The notes: generated by a model from the letters alone, not told the origin. Shown: positions 47,182 through 59,928, counted from the first letter of the stretch. The stretch: 64,000 nucleotides of DNA from Pampus argenteus (GCA_036937835.1 CM072864.1:4961001-5025000); one strand, 5' to 3'. A program made the numbers and translations.

Positions 47182-48749
47182 GTAAAATTATGGTATAAGT
47201 GTCTATTCAGAATTTGTCTCTGCTTAGTTGTTATCTATATAAAGGTTTCTGCTAGAAGTAATGTAGATATTGGTCTTAAAATTCTGTGTCCAGCTGGACA
47301 AGAGGCCAACTGTCCGGACAAATTAAGCAAAGTTAGCAAGCTAATAGTTAGCTTCCTTTAGATGTAATGGAAACTGCTGCTAGCTAGAAGTTAGCTGACA
47401 CCACTGATTCAGAAACAAACATAGGCCAAAAATAATATTACTCAAAATTAATGTGACATTCAGTTAGATTGATATTTTTTTTTTTTTGTATCGCAAAGTA
47501 TCCCACCATAGGTTGAGTTGACAAACACATATCCTTCAACATTAGAAACAACGCTAAAAACAATGAGTTAAGTGAGGTTATAACGCAACATGAAAGTAAA
47601 ATTCACCAGTTACGCCTCGTTAACTAAGTTAAGTATCTTAAACCTCTATTTGTGCCATTAGTTAACAGTTATAAAGCGTTATTTTTTATTTATTATTATT
47701 ATCAGACGACTCAGGTTGAAAATAAATAAAATACAAAAAAACAAAAAAAAACAACAAATCGATAAATAAACAGATAAATACAATAAGGGGAAATTGCATA
47801 TACTGAATGACAAATAACACTTAGTATGTGACGCTTGACAAATCTTTTTACATGTGCTTCAAACATTCTTCACCTTTTTTTTTAACAGGTTATTGATTTT
47901 TATGTGTAATTGTAATAAGACAAGTCAGTGAAAGAATTAAACTTTTACATTTTTTGTTAGATTTGGAAAATGTTGATTTATGTTTGTGACATTTGTCTAA
48001 TATAACTGACTTAATCTTATCTGCAGGGGGGTGGATTACAATCAAAGTAATCAATAATGTATTTACAACAGCTTTTAAAAAAAAAATGTAGTGACAATTT
48101 GACAATTTGATTTTACAATCAAGCAGCCAAAACATAGAAATAATTACAATGTGGACAGTCTTACAATGATCATGACTGGTAGAAAATGTGCTTCACTGTG
48201 TCTCCGCTCTGCTGGGTTCTTCATCATGGATGTAAGGTTGCTGCAAACTGTTTGGCTCTGCTGGGAGGAAACAGAGATTGATTGCCAACTATTTCCACAT
48301 AGAATGCACCCTGACACTTCCTGTTAAAATGCTCACATTTCATGGGTCTATTAAGTTTTGCGTTTCTGACAAAACTGTCCTTTTAATGTATTTAGAGCTG
48401 CAACTAACAACTTATGTTAGGAAATATTGCATTTACTATTTCCTTAAGCCAAAACAACCCAAATATATTCAGTTTTCTGTCATAGAATAGACAGAATAGA
48501 GAATTTTCTTTTCAGAAAATGATTGAATTATTAAAATAGTTGGTGATTACTGACAACAAATAGATTAATCAACTAATTGTTGCAGTGGTAAATTACTTTC
48601 TACCTTGGTGCCAAACTAAGTAAATCAGTAATGGGTAATTTAAACATCTGATTTGTGTCATTTGCCATTTTTCTAATCTGAATTTGCAGTTTATATTCCT
48701 GATCCAGTGTATTGATATTCCATATTGTCTGTTTTTTCATATCCTTCAG

Positions 48750-51052
48750 ATGGCTGCGATCCGAAAGAAACTAGTGATCGTTGGTGATGGAGCGTGTGGC
48801 AAGACGTGTCTCCTCATAGTGTTCAGCAAGGATCAGTTCCCTGAGGTTTATGTGCCCACAGTGTTCGAAAACTATGTGGCAGATATTGAGGTGGACGGTA
48901 AACAGGTAAGCATGTTTCCTTATATTTACAGCTGTCCATTAATAAAGGATGGAGTGTTTAACATATAAGCTGTACAGTATGTGGACAGGTGATCTGGGTA
49001 GTGGCAGCTGAATATAGACTCTGGAGTCTCCTTGTTAATTTGATGAGTCTAAATGTAGTGTTGTTGTTTTATTTCATATAAACACTGTATGTAAGATTAT
49101 GTAAATTAGCACTGCTCATTTGAAGCGTAACATATGGATGTGTATAGAGCTGCTATGTCTTGTTCACACATACATTGAATGTATGAAACATTTTGAGTGC
49201 CAAACATCATCTGCCCTTTAAATGGGGTGGCAACACTCCAGAGTATAAGACAGTTCAACTCAAAATGTTACATGGAGCTTATTTAACACCCTGTAGATGA
49301 AAGAAAATCATCTGTATTTGTCACAGTAAAATGGATAATCTTAATGTAGTGGAAAATATAGAAAAAGGACTGTTGTACTTTGGAATAAGCGGCTTAAACA
49401 AAACTACAGTCCACAGTAAATTTGCTAAATTGTGGACAAATATAAAGACATGTATTACTAGTGTGGAGAAAGCTGCGGTAATGGACATAAACCATTATAG
49501 TGTCCTTAATTGTTTCAACAGTACATCAGACTCATAATTCGTTTTTCTGGGAAATATTTCATAGTACAGAAGTTAAAGGGAACTTCTGTTTCACTGTGAC
49601 TTTCGCAAGAGGTTTCGCAAGATTCAGAATCGCTGTATTCTGTTACTTGCCCCAAGAGCCCATGACATGTATGCTTGAGAAACATTTGCTGAGTGTGTAG
49701 TAACCTACTTGTGTTTTGTAGGTGGAGCTGGCTCTCTGGGACACAGCGGGTCAGGAGGACTACGATCGACTGCGGCCTCTCTCTTATCCAGACACAGATG
49801 TCATCCTTATGTGTTTCTCCATTGACAGTCCCGACAGTTTAGGTGGGACTTTTTCTCTTTTCTCTCCATTGTCATATGACATACACACACTGTTGACATC
49901 TGCTTCATGTTCAACACATATATATATGTTGTATCTTACAGAGAATATCCCTGAGAAGTGGACTCCTGAGGTCAAGCACTTCTGTCCCAATGTGCCCATT
50001 ATTCTTGTGGGAAACAAGAAGGACCTGCGCAATGACGAGCACACACGCCGAGAGTTGGCAAAGATGAAACAGGTCAGTGCGTCCAGAACTCAGAACTGGG
50101 TCTTAGGATGTGTTGTCGACCACCATAGTGGTTCCACCGACCATCATAGAGAGGGGAGGGGACGGGGAAGACGCAATATCGTTTAGTTCCAGAGGTAACT
50201 GTGCAGCCAGTCTCCCCTCAAACGACGGGCCATAGTGTTGCACTCTGCTGTTGACATGAAAAGTGAAGGAAATAGTTAAAAATGTGTGCTAGAGAGAGAA
50301 TGTATTCTCTCACCTCCACACAGCTGGCCTTGCACAGACTCCGCCCTCTTATCCTGTGTCAGAAATGTGCGGGGTGACGGGGTTGAACACTCAACAAGCA
50401 TGTCTGACAGACTTTAACAGCCACCTTCAGCATGTTCACAGAATGACGTGCTAGTGTGAAACTACAGCATAGGCAGCAAAGACGCTGACAGGCACAGTTT
50501 GATTGATGACACTACTAAAGGAATCATTAAGAAATATTGATTCTGATTCTGCTTATTACTAAACATGATTTAACTCTATATTATTGCAAACAACAGCTAT
50601 CAATCTTATTTACTTCTCTGTGCTGTATATTGTATTATTTATTTGTTTATATGTTGTGCGTTCACCAAGCTGCTCCAAACAAATTACCCCAATGGGATTA
50701 ATAGAGTTGTTTGTATTGTATTTTATTCAGTAGCAGATCTATTAACGTCTTCCTCTGCTGCCACTGTTGCATTGGGTTCAGCACTATTAATGAGAATATT
50801 ACATTATATTGTAAACATTTACTGATTTCTATGAGTTGATCTGATTAGCCTCATTGACTGGTTGGTTTTTCCAAACAGGAACCGGTGAAGTCCGACGAGG
50901 GGAGGGACATGGCTAACCGGATCAATGCCTTCGGTTACTTGGAGTGCTCAGCTAAGACGAAGGACGGTGTGAGGGAGGTGTTTGAAATGGCCACCAGGGC
51001 AGCACTGCAGGCCAAGAGACGAGGCAAGAAGGGCGGCTGCCTTCTGCTATAG
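48750..51052 (+). CDS. rhoa: Rho family small GTPase RhoA
   Basis: Four coding exons, 48750-48905, 49722-49842, 49942-50072 and 50879-51052, join in phase to 193 residues, exactly RhoA length. RhoA is a membrane-anchored GTP switch that drives ROCK and formin signalling to actin. All motifs are present: the P-loop GDGACGKT, switch I YVPTVFENYVADIEV, switch II DTAGQEDYDRLRPLSYPDTD, the NKKD base-recognition motif, the Rho insert (DEHTRRELAKMKQEPVKSDE) and ECSAK. The C-terminal polybasic region RRGKKGG is followed by the CAAX box CLLL, whose final Leu predicts geranylgeranylation; human RhoA has CLVL. Which of the several fish rhoa copies this is cannot be decided here. The ATG sits directly after its splice acceptor. 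Confidence 0.95.
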
Positions 51053-52643
51053 AGTGTCAGCTCACACACGATAGGGAGGGAAGGGGGGGGACCAAACCAG
51101 GCCAACAAAAGCATCCCTGTATGTGTGTTTTGTCACTACGGTGGACCAAATTAAACAGGGCTTGGAGTGGGGTGGAACAGTTAATCGAAATTTTATCCAA
51201 ATTGCAATATGGCCTACTATTACAATATGTGTTAAAGGTGAAATGTGTGTCAAAGTACCATTTTTAAATGAAATGTTGTGGTGCTGCAGAGATGTCCTGA
51301 CCCACACATCATACTCTACAGATCAAAATCACGCCATGATTGTTTTCCAATGAAATGAGAGTAATGATGTAAAATGATCATTCCCGTCAGTATCACATTA
51401 GTAACATCAGATTTTTTTGTTTTGTTTTGTTTTTTAAAATTGTTCCACCATAGCTTGTGGAAATGAAAGTCAAAACAGGCCAAAGTTGGGAAAGGAAGGT
51501 CAAAAGCACCAGAAAAAGGGAATGTATACATTAAAGGTTATAGCTTTGAGCTTCCAAAATGCTGTCATCTGTGGTTAGGGTTCATAATAAGAGAACATGA
51601 TCACTCATTCATGCTTTTCAATGTGTGGTAGTTTAAGTCAGTAATATCTCCAGTACTCACGCGTATATATAACAACAACTGAACTGTATGTCCGTTATGA
51701 ACCTGCAGTATTTGATCAAACTTCAATTTTAAAAAAGCAAAACGTTTGATTTTTGGCATTTGAGCATCAATGCATGATGATTGTAAGGAGACCAACTTAT
51801 TTGAGTGTTTTTTATACAAGCTTGTTAATGAATGCAACACTTTTTAGTTCAGTCATCTCAACTGTAGGTGATTGAATTGATGTGGACTGTCAGACACACT
51901 GTATGCAGTTGGATATTAAAGGTTTAACTAAATTCTATAACAAATCCTCAAGGCCTTAATTTACCGAAACCAGAGAGAAGAATAGGCCTTAATGTAAAAC
52001 AGGGTTATATTAGAGACCACACTTCATTTCTAATCTAAGTATATTTCATCATGTGTAGTAGTAGAGGCTTCCCTGCTTTCTGATCTGCTCCTGTTGTCAC
52101 TTCCTGTTGATGAACTCCACCTGTTAGTGTTGATGAGTCAGTTTAATGTACATTTCCACAGCACTCATTCCAACTGTTGCAATAAGAGAATCATGTTAAA
52201 CTCGCCACTCAGTTTCTCTTTAACACAAACACTGTTGATTTTAATGATTTTTTATTTTTTTTAAATGCTCATTTCTCAGCTTTTTATATGAAACATCTTC
52301 TGGAATTATTGAGTGACTGTATAAAAAAAACAATTAGAAAATAATTAGTGAATAAAAAAAACCCAGTATATTTATTAGAGAAGTGAAACGACTGTGTTTC
52401 CATCCAAATGTAGCTCAAATTTTATCCACATTTTCCAGAAAATTGGCAAAAAGAATTAATATAATTTTTTCGATTTACTGATGAAATTAGTGATGTGAAA
52501 ATGTACAGATAAAGTGTGAGATATTATTATTATTATTATACAGGTAATTCTGCTTCCTCTCAATGTTTTTATCCCAGCCTTTATTTGCTGTTTATAATAC
52601 GAGACGCATGATTTAATTACCAGCTTTTTGTTTTGAGAATTTA

Positions 52644-52679
<36 letters not shown>

Positions 52680-53020
52680 ATATCTGCCCGGGTGTTATTG
52701 GAAGTGTATTTTACCTTGTTTTCACTCACAGCGTCTACAGCTTTTTCTTTTTCCTGCTTCATATTATGTTTTATGATATATTTTTTAACTCTTTATGTGA
52801 TATTCTACTGGCTTACGTTGTTTTATTTGCACACATCTAAAAATAAAAGCTCAGTGTGATAAACACTTTGAAAGAAAATGTCAAATTATAAAATTACAAA
52901 ATGCAAGCAACTCCTAAAGGATTGGTTATTTGTAAGAGGAATATTCTTTTGTATACCAATGTATCCTCCACTTGTCTTTTTTTAATGTATTCTAAAGGAA
53001 AATAAATTGTAACAATGACC
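51053..53020 (+). other. probable long rhoa 3' UTR
   Basis: No gene follows rhoa for 3 kb. AATAAA-type signals occur at about 52839 and 52999, suggesting a 3' UTR of roughly 1.8-2 kb as in other vertebrate RHOA genes. A TA dinucleotide run is at 52646-52682. The extent is inferred. Confidence 0.45.
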
Positions 53021-53571
53021 AAATCCTGCCGCTGGCGTCACGTGTTTAACACTATTTTTTTCTTTTTTTATTTATTTATCTGTATATTGTTATTAATATT
53101 ATGGCAACCCCTGCAGTTTAGGCAGTGGCCTCCCAGTTAAAGGTGTGTTTGGTAATTGGGTCACCTGGGCCCGGTGCCCTGAGACTACAAAAGCTCACAA
53201 TTCATTCTCTCTCTCATTCTTTGAGTCTCGTCTGGGTTTATTTATTTCCTTGTATAGTGTTGTGGCGACGTGTTCAGTGTCAGCTGTCTACGGATGGTTG
53301 TCTCGGGAGCACGTCCGTGGGATTCTGCGTGGTGGCCTGCTTGCAGGTGACTTCTTAGACTCAGACCTGCTGGTTTCCAGTGCGTAATTACCCACCACAA
53401 GCTGCATGAAGACTAGGGTTGAGTTCAGTAAACATTTTTGGTAAGGCAGTTATACTCTGCGAGGTAAACTGCCTCGTTTGTGTGAGTTTGGTTTTTTAAT
53501 GCGCAATATTTGCACGAAATAACAGTTATTGCACATAGCAGAGTGTGGGTGTGAGTTCTTTAATCTTTTAA
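53021..53571. other. unassigned spacer
   Basis: This stretch is moderately GC-rich compared with its surroundings (for example the GGGCCCGGTGCCCTGAGACT region near 53167). It has two short overlapping open frames but no splice sites or protein similarity I can support. It may be part of a retroelement terminal region. Confidence 0.3.
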
Positions 53572-53800
53572 TAATCAAATCAAATTTTATTTATATAGCC
53601 CAAAATCACAAAATACATTTGTCTCAGAGGGCTTTACAATCTGTACAGGGAGTGACACCCTCTGTCCTTAGACCCTCGATTCGAGTGAGGAAAAACTTGC
53701 CCACCAAAAAACCTTTTAACAGGGAAAAAGGTGGAAGAAACCTCAGGAAGAGCCACAGAGGAGGGATCCCTCTCCCAGGACGGACAGACGTGCAATGATC
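53572..53800 (+). mobile_element. abundant teleost interspersed repeat
   Basis: It starts CAAATCAAATTTTATTTATA and TAGCCCAAAATCACAAAATA, runs through CAGAGGGCTTTACAATCTGT and TGGAAGAAACCTCAGGAAGA, and ends CCCTCTCCCAGGACGGACAG. I recognise this as one of the most frequent repeat sequences of percomorph genomes, a SINE- or LINE-tail-like element. The open frame across it is not a gene. Confidence 0.8.
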
Positions 53801-54107
53801 CCTCTGACGCTTTGGAAGCTCTCTGCAGACGACGGCTTGTGGTAGAAGATGTAGCTACACAAAATGTCAGGAGATGCCTCCTAGAACAGCTGACCTTTAT
53901 TTGGGGTTGATCAGAGGCACTTTAATTGGTGACAGGTGTGTGTGTGTGTGCTGACTCCAGTTTAACATGAGTTTAAATATGAACACAGAAAGACTTCTGT
54001 CTGTTCTTCAGTAGTGTTGTACGGGTTGGAAGGGTGAAATTATTTATCTTGATGTAATTTTATTTTTTAACGTCAGCACACAGCATGTGGTTCAGTCCAG
54101 CTTCATT
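53801..54107. other. spacer and 3' flank of the Nudix gene
   Basis: No coding sequence. TTTATT near 54060 reads AATAAA on the minus strand and is a candidate polyadenylation signal for the Nudix gene, whose stop is at 54110-54108. Confidence 0.4.
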
Positions 54108-55291
54108 CTATAACGTCTGATGGAGTCCCATCACAAACTCCTGATAAAATGGCTCTGAAAAAAACCCAAAAAAACCCAGCATATGATGAATTTCTTTACA
54201 ATCTTACTAGAAAAGACTTTTCGGTTAAGCAGCAGGGGGACTTGCATTTAAAAACTTTTTTTTTTAAAATTGATATTCTGGAACTAAAGATGACCACAAA
54301 CCTCTGTCAGGGTCTATGAACGAGTGTCTAATGAGGAAATCCAACACCACCATGGCAGAGTTGGGCTTGAAGTCGTCAGTGGCCAGTAGTTCCTTCACCT
54401 GAAACAGACCCAGAGATGAGAACATAATACCTAAATCTCCGCTATTCTAACATCACTCCTCAGAGTGTATATCGCCCTATATACTGTGTATAATATGACA
54501 CTAACCTCATCTATGGGCAGGAGGTAGAAGTCTTGCACCTCTCCATCTCCCACTTTGGGCTTGAACTGGAGCGGAAGTTGCAAATCAAAGACAAACTGGC
54601 TTTCTGCAAACACCCCCTCTTCATCTTCATAAGTGTAGCTAGAAGATGTATTGAAGCGGTTAGTTATGGAATCATAAAAGAATCCTGCTGTTCGTAATAT
54701 TAAAAGTCTGGATACTGGATTGACTTTGGACACACACACACACGCACACACGATACTTTCTAGTAGATCAATTTATTGTTTGTTTGGCTCTGCACGTGAG
54801 ATTTTATTGATGAAAATCATTAAAACACTTTTCTATGGTATCAAACTTACCTTACTGTATTTACAGAACGAGCCTTCTCTGCAAGGGCTGCTGGGATACA
54901 TGCTTCTTCCTGACATTCTTTGACCATCGTGTGTTTGACACCAACACCAGCAGCCAGACCACCTGCAGCCTTCAGAGATGCAACACATCACACATATATA
55001 TACGTGATATCATTCAAAATGTTGAACTGATCCTTTAATTAATATATAATTAACTACTATGGCAGCATGTTTTGACAGTGGCGCATTCTGCACTCACCAT
55101 GTTGTCCAGTAGTCCAGGATAGGTCTGTTTTGTGGGGGAGCGTCGTGCCAGCCACATGCTGACTTCGCCACTTTCAGCAACAGTGTAGCCGTTTATATGG
55201 ACTCCGTAGCGCTTCACCCCAAAAAGACCTGTGCGGCAGCATCACAGTCAGCTCACAGGGCGATAACACGGTTTAACATCGACCTGCTACG

Positions 55292-55322
<31 letters not shown>

Positions 55323-56039
55323 TCTCCACACTTACAAGTAGCTGCTCTTTCCATCCACATCAGAGGAGGGTCAGAGAATTTGGCCATTACACTGTATTTC
55401 TGAAATATGAGAACACTTCAGATGTTTTACAACTGACTTGAAAAATGGTGAACTTGTCCTTTAACATCCAGAACAGATTTAATGGAAAAACAAGACATCC
55501 ATTTCCCAGTTTTCCTCCTTTTAAATCAGATGCCATATTAGTCTGGATGTGATAAATTACAGTTTAATTTCTGGGAAATCAACTTGACTTATTCAGTATC
55601 AACTAAAGCAGGTGTCACCTCATCTCTCCATCCCTTCAGGCACGTCAATGAGCTCTCTCCTCTCAGAGATGTCAGGACAGCATTCACAGCCTCAGATCTC
55701 TTCTCGCGAGAGTTCAGCATGTGATGCAGCGACACAGCGCCACCGTGCGGCGGACTGAACACCTCTGGATACCGCGTCAGCAGCGGCGCTACATGAGCAG
55801 GGATCCAGCCAACTTGTATCCCATCTATCTCAAACCGAAAGCAGGTTGAACGACAGGAACCTGCGGAGAACAGTCGGTGACTGATTACTGTAGAAAAAAC
55901 AAACAAACAACAACAACAACAACATGTCCTGCCTGTTGTGAATACAAACAATCACACAAATGTCTCTACCTGCTAAATAAAAGTTATTCATTCGCCGGAG
56001 GAGGTGGAGTATGTTTTCTGACCAGGCAGAGGCCGCCAT
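54108..56039 (-). CDS. Nudix hydrolase, DUF4743/NUDT24 (TPP-kinase-related) type
   Basis: Eight coding exons on the minus strand: 56039-55970, 55860-55619, 55399-55336, 55228-55098, 54969-54851, 54638-54506, 54398-54302 and 54154-54108. They join in phase to 300 residues. The N-terminal half (IDGIQVGWIPAHVAPLLTRY.. PEVF) is the DUF4743 domain found in plant Nudix 24 and related fungal proteins. Then come YGVHINGYTV and MWLARRSPTKQTYPGLLDNM, typical of that Nudix branch. The Nudix box is AAGGLAAGVGVKHTMVKECQ followed by EEACI: the REUxEE core is present as KECQEE, but the upstream Glu position is Val, and the last Gly is Cys. The end FYLLPIDEVKEL, FKPNSAMVVLDFLIRH and EPFYQEFVMGLHQTL fits the family. 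Plant relatives act on diphosphate compounds; the animal substrate is not known to me. The start ATGGCGG has a strong context; an ATG eight codons upstream does not. Confidence 0.87.
55292..55321 (+). repeat. TG microsatellite
   Basis: About 14 TG units inside intron 3 of the Nudix gene, close to the donor of exon 3 (55336). Confidence 0.9.
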
Positions 56040-56149
56040 TTTTACCTCCCAGTATATCAACAAGCCTCTTCACACGCACTTCAATATGTTATAGTAACTA
56101 TCATAATAATACTGTATTATAGTCTCTGTATGACGCCAGTCTCTCCTAC

Positions 56150-56462
56150 ACCCGTCTTCTTCTTCTTCTGTGATATGGCGGCTGTAATAAGTGAATGTCG
56201 CCCCCTACTGTACTAGAAACTGTATCGTCGTGTTACTAAAAACTACATATACATACATTATTTAACATACATACACTGTATATGTTACATATTCACAGTA
56301 GGGGAAATGTAAATTGGTTAGTGGTGTGCACTATATATTAGCTCCAGTAGTTAAATGATGTATACATTTAGCTGCTGTTTATGTTTTTGTACAGTAGGTG
56401 GCGACATTCGCTTCTAATGTTGGTGGACGAGCCGCTATAAACAGATAGAAGAAGAAGAAGCA
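56150..56462. mobile_element. inverted-repeat element between the Nudix gene and gmeb2
   Basis: The left arm (about 56157-56213: CTTCTTCTTCTTCTGTGATA..GGCGGCT..GAATGTCGCCCCCTACTGTA) is an imperfect reverse complement of the right arm (about 56392-56460: GTACAGTAGGTGGCGACATT..AGCCGCTATAAACAGATAGA then AGAAGAAG). The core is about 180 bp. This is the structure of a MITE with long terminal inverted repeats, and the CGCC-CCTACTG ends are common in fish repeats. It fills much of the short divergent promoter spacer. Confidence 0.75.
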
Positions 56463-56779
56463 GCAGTGATCTAAAGAATACATCCATGTAGTCCTATGAA
56501 ATTGAGAATAACAATGTTTTCCATGACCGGTAACGTCAATGGGCGGCTGTGTCGTAAATATTGAGGAGATACATGTCAGCTCAATGCGCTGCGTTAGCCG
56601 CGTTCACCTTTTTAGCTAGTTTACAGCAATATAACTCAGTCAACAGCTAGCTAGCTAGCTAGCAAACATCCTGACAAGCTAACAGTGACATTTCCTCACT
56701 TTCCACCACAAGACGAGGCAGACGAACAGCTTCAATCGACCGGCTGTTAACTTTAAATCAACGCTAAAAAATAAAACAG
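56463..56779 (+). promoter_or_regulatory. gmeb2 promoter and non-coding first exon
   Basis: Moderately CpG-containing sequence with a tandem GCTA run (AGCTAGCTAGCTAGC at about 56647-56662). A candidate donor ACAG|GTGAGA at 56779 would join, through an intron of about 250 bp, to an exon whose coding start is at 57047 (context CCACCATGG, a near-perfect Kozak). The transcription start is not located. Confidence 0.45.
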
Positions 56780-57046
56780 GTGAGATTCAGTTAATGTCTC
56801 ATATTTACATTTCTATGTCTAATTTGAGCTGTTTTTTTTTTACCCCATCGCGCCCCCTTGTTGTGTTAGCGAGCTAAATTCAAACCAAACTGCACTCAAA
56901 ACTTTTTTTACAAGTCTGATTCGTTATTGATGTAAGTTTATAGAAAGTGTATTTGAAGATACAACGATGTAAGACATTAACAATCTTAATTATCTTCATG
57001 CTGTTGCTCCATTTTTTTGTCTTTTTTAAAGCTCCATCTGTCCACC

Positions 57047-59897
57047 ATGGCTTCATCAGAGGTCAGCATGCAGGAGATGAGCGAGGTTGTGGTCGTCACC
57101 ATACCGGGGCCGGTTGGCGAGGACCTGCCTTCAGTGGTGGAGGAGGATAAAGCCGTGCTGGTGACTGCAGAGCTGACCCCTCAGCCAGGGTCTGTGGTAA
57201 CATGCACATAGTGAACACGCAGCTTTAGCCGGTCATGCTCAGCCGCTTTGTTAAACTGAGACTTATAGACGTTGTTGTTGTTTCTATGTGCTTTTCCAGG
57301 GAAGACGTCCTCACGGTAGTACCGCTGGAAGCAGAAGCTGAGGCCGGCGCAGCAGATTCCCTCTCAAAGGAAGAAGCAGTCATTGGTAATGTGTTCTGCA
57401 GGCTTTTACTCTGCATTTTATGACATTGTACAAGTGTAGCATTGAACTCATACACCAGTTACCATTAAAACAACATGATCACACTCTTGGGATGGCGATG
57501 TTGGCCTGCCCAACCAACTTGTTAAAACATAACTTAACTGTGGTTCAGTTTGTCTAGCCACACCCAGAGCTGATTACTGCCACACCTGTTCTCAATCAAG
57601 AAATCACTTAAATAGGACCTGCCTGGCAAAGTAAAGTAGACTGAAAGATCTTCAAAAGCTCGGCATCATGTCAAGATCCAAAGAAATTTAGGAACAAATT
57701 AGAAAGAAAGTAACTGAGATCTATTAGTCTGGAAAAGGTTATAAAGTCATTTCTAAAACTTTGAGACTCCAGTGAACCACAGTGAGAGACATCATCCACA
57801 GATGGTGAAAAGGTGAATCAGTGGTGAACCTTCCCAGGAGCGGGCAGATGATCAAAAATGATCCCAAGAGCACAGCAACGACTCATCCAAGAGGTCACAA
57901 AAGACCCCACAACAAACATCCAGAGAACTGCAGGCCTCACTCGCCTCACTCGCCTCAGTTCAGATCAGAGTTCATGACTCCATAAGGAAGAGACTCTGCA
58001 GGGCTGAGGTCAAGACGAAAACCACTGCTGAGCAATAACAACCTTTAGGCTCGTCTCATTTCTGCCAGAGAACATCTTGATGATCTCCAAGACTTTTGGG
58101 AAAACACTCTGTAGACGTAGTTGAACTTTTTGGAAGCTGTGATAAATGGAACCATGAATTCTGTCTACCAAAAATCCTGAAGGAGAACGTCCGGCCGTCT
58201 GTTCAGGACCTTGAAGCTGAAGAGAACTTGGGTTCTGCAGCAGGACAATGATCCAACACACAGCCGCAAGTCAAAAAAACAAAATGAAGACTTAAGAGTG
58301 GCCGAGTCAAAGTCCTGATCTGAATCCTGTTGAGATGCTGTGTCATGACCTTTTTTTAAAAAAGGTGGTTCGTTCTCAAAAACCCTCCAATGTGGCTGAA
58401 TTACATTCTGCAAGCTGAGGGAGTTTTACTCTAAACTGGTGTCATGTCAGTCAACGCACTTTGAGTTTTTAGACAGTTACACGCGTAAAGTTCTTCAGCA
58501 CATTCAACTGTAAATAAAATACTGGGTACTACATTAAAGAGCCAAGTCTGACAAGAACTGTGTGGGAGATATGGCCCCTTTAACACATAGTGCCCAAATG
58601 TAATTGGATAGACTTGAATTCAGACTAAATAATTCTTTATATATAATATGAGGAAATTCTTTGACTCGGCCACATCTTCGCCCTGAAAAGCTCTTTGGTT
58701 GCTGTTTAGGATTGTTGTCCAGCTGAATGATGAAATGTGCTCCAGTGAGTTTCTGTGCATCTCTGTGTTCATCCTGTTGCTTCCATCAGCAGTGAAATCA
58801 TCAATAAATGTCAGTGTCAGCCATGTTCTGGCTCATGTTGACAGCAAATACATTTCTGTCACAACACACCCTAATAGTGAACATTTTTTTTTTAGTAAGA
58901 CTGATCAATTACCCCAAACTTTGGGAACTATGTTTTTGACTTCATATTCAATGTGTCTGTGTCTCTGCAGTGAAGTTAACCGAGGAGGTGGATGTGGAAG
59001 CTGATGTCTTCTACCCCATCACCTGTGGAGACACCAAAGCCACGCTGGTCTGGAAGAAGTTCGTCTGCCCCGGGATCAATGTTAAATGTGTCCAGGTAAG
59101 CACTGCCATTATATAAACATCATAGTAAAACATATTTACGAACGAATTGAATGATCAGCTCATGGATTGATTTTTTTGTTTTTGTTTTCTTTCTGATCAG
59201 TTCAACGAGCAGCTCATCAGCCCGAAGGAGTTTGTGTGTTTAGCAGGGAAGTCGACTTTGAAGGACTGGAAAAGAGCCATCCGCCTCAACGGCACCATGC
59301 TCAGGTCTGGACCCCACTACCTCCTGTTATTTAACACAACCTGTGTTTATTCTGTTTCTGTTATGTTACGTTTACACCTCTTGATTGATTTTGTCTTGCA
59401 ACTATTGTGAGTAAACTCAAACACATCTGCTGCATTTGATCATTTTCTATAAATATGGCAAGAATTTTCTAAGAAACACTAGAAGTATAGACAGTAAAAT
59501 AATAAGTTTTTGTTAGTGATATTTTTTTTTTATAACCTCTTCCTGCCTTTCAGTGTGTGATGTGCAGTTTTACAAATATTCCTCAGGATGGCGCTGTTCC
59601 ATCAGTAAATACAGCCTCCTAAAATCCTGCCGTCACATTTCATTCCTCAGGAAGATCATGGACTCGGGAGAGCTGGACTTCTACCAGCACACCAAGGTCT
59701 GCTCCAACACCTGCCGCAGCACCAAGATAGACCTGGTGGGGACCAAAGTGTCCATCGGCAGCGATCAGTCTGCTGAACTGGTCCCTGCTGCCCCATCATC
59801 AGCTAACTGTAAGTCACGCAGTAGCAGTCAGTGCTGGATCTGTCCCAGGATGCATCACTGAAGCTGTTGGTGGAAATATAAACAGATATCTGCATAT

Positions 59898-59928
<31 letters not shown>

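Noticed and set aside
53125..53387. Overlapping small frames downstream of rhoa
   Set aside because: Low-complexity hydrophobic translations, no splice sites, and an interspersed repeat lies next to them.
53529..53798. 89-codon frame over 53529-53798
   Set aside because: It lies across a well-known teleost interspersed repeat; the frame is a by-product of the repeat sequence.
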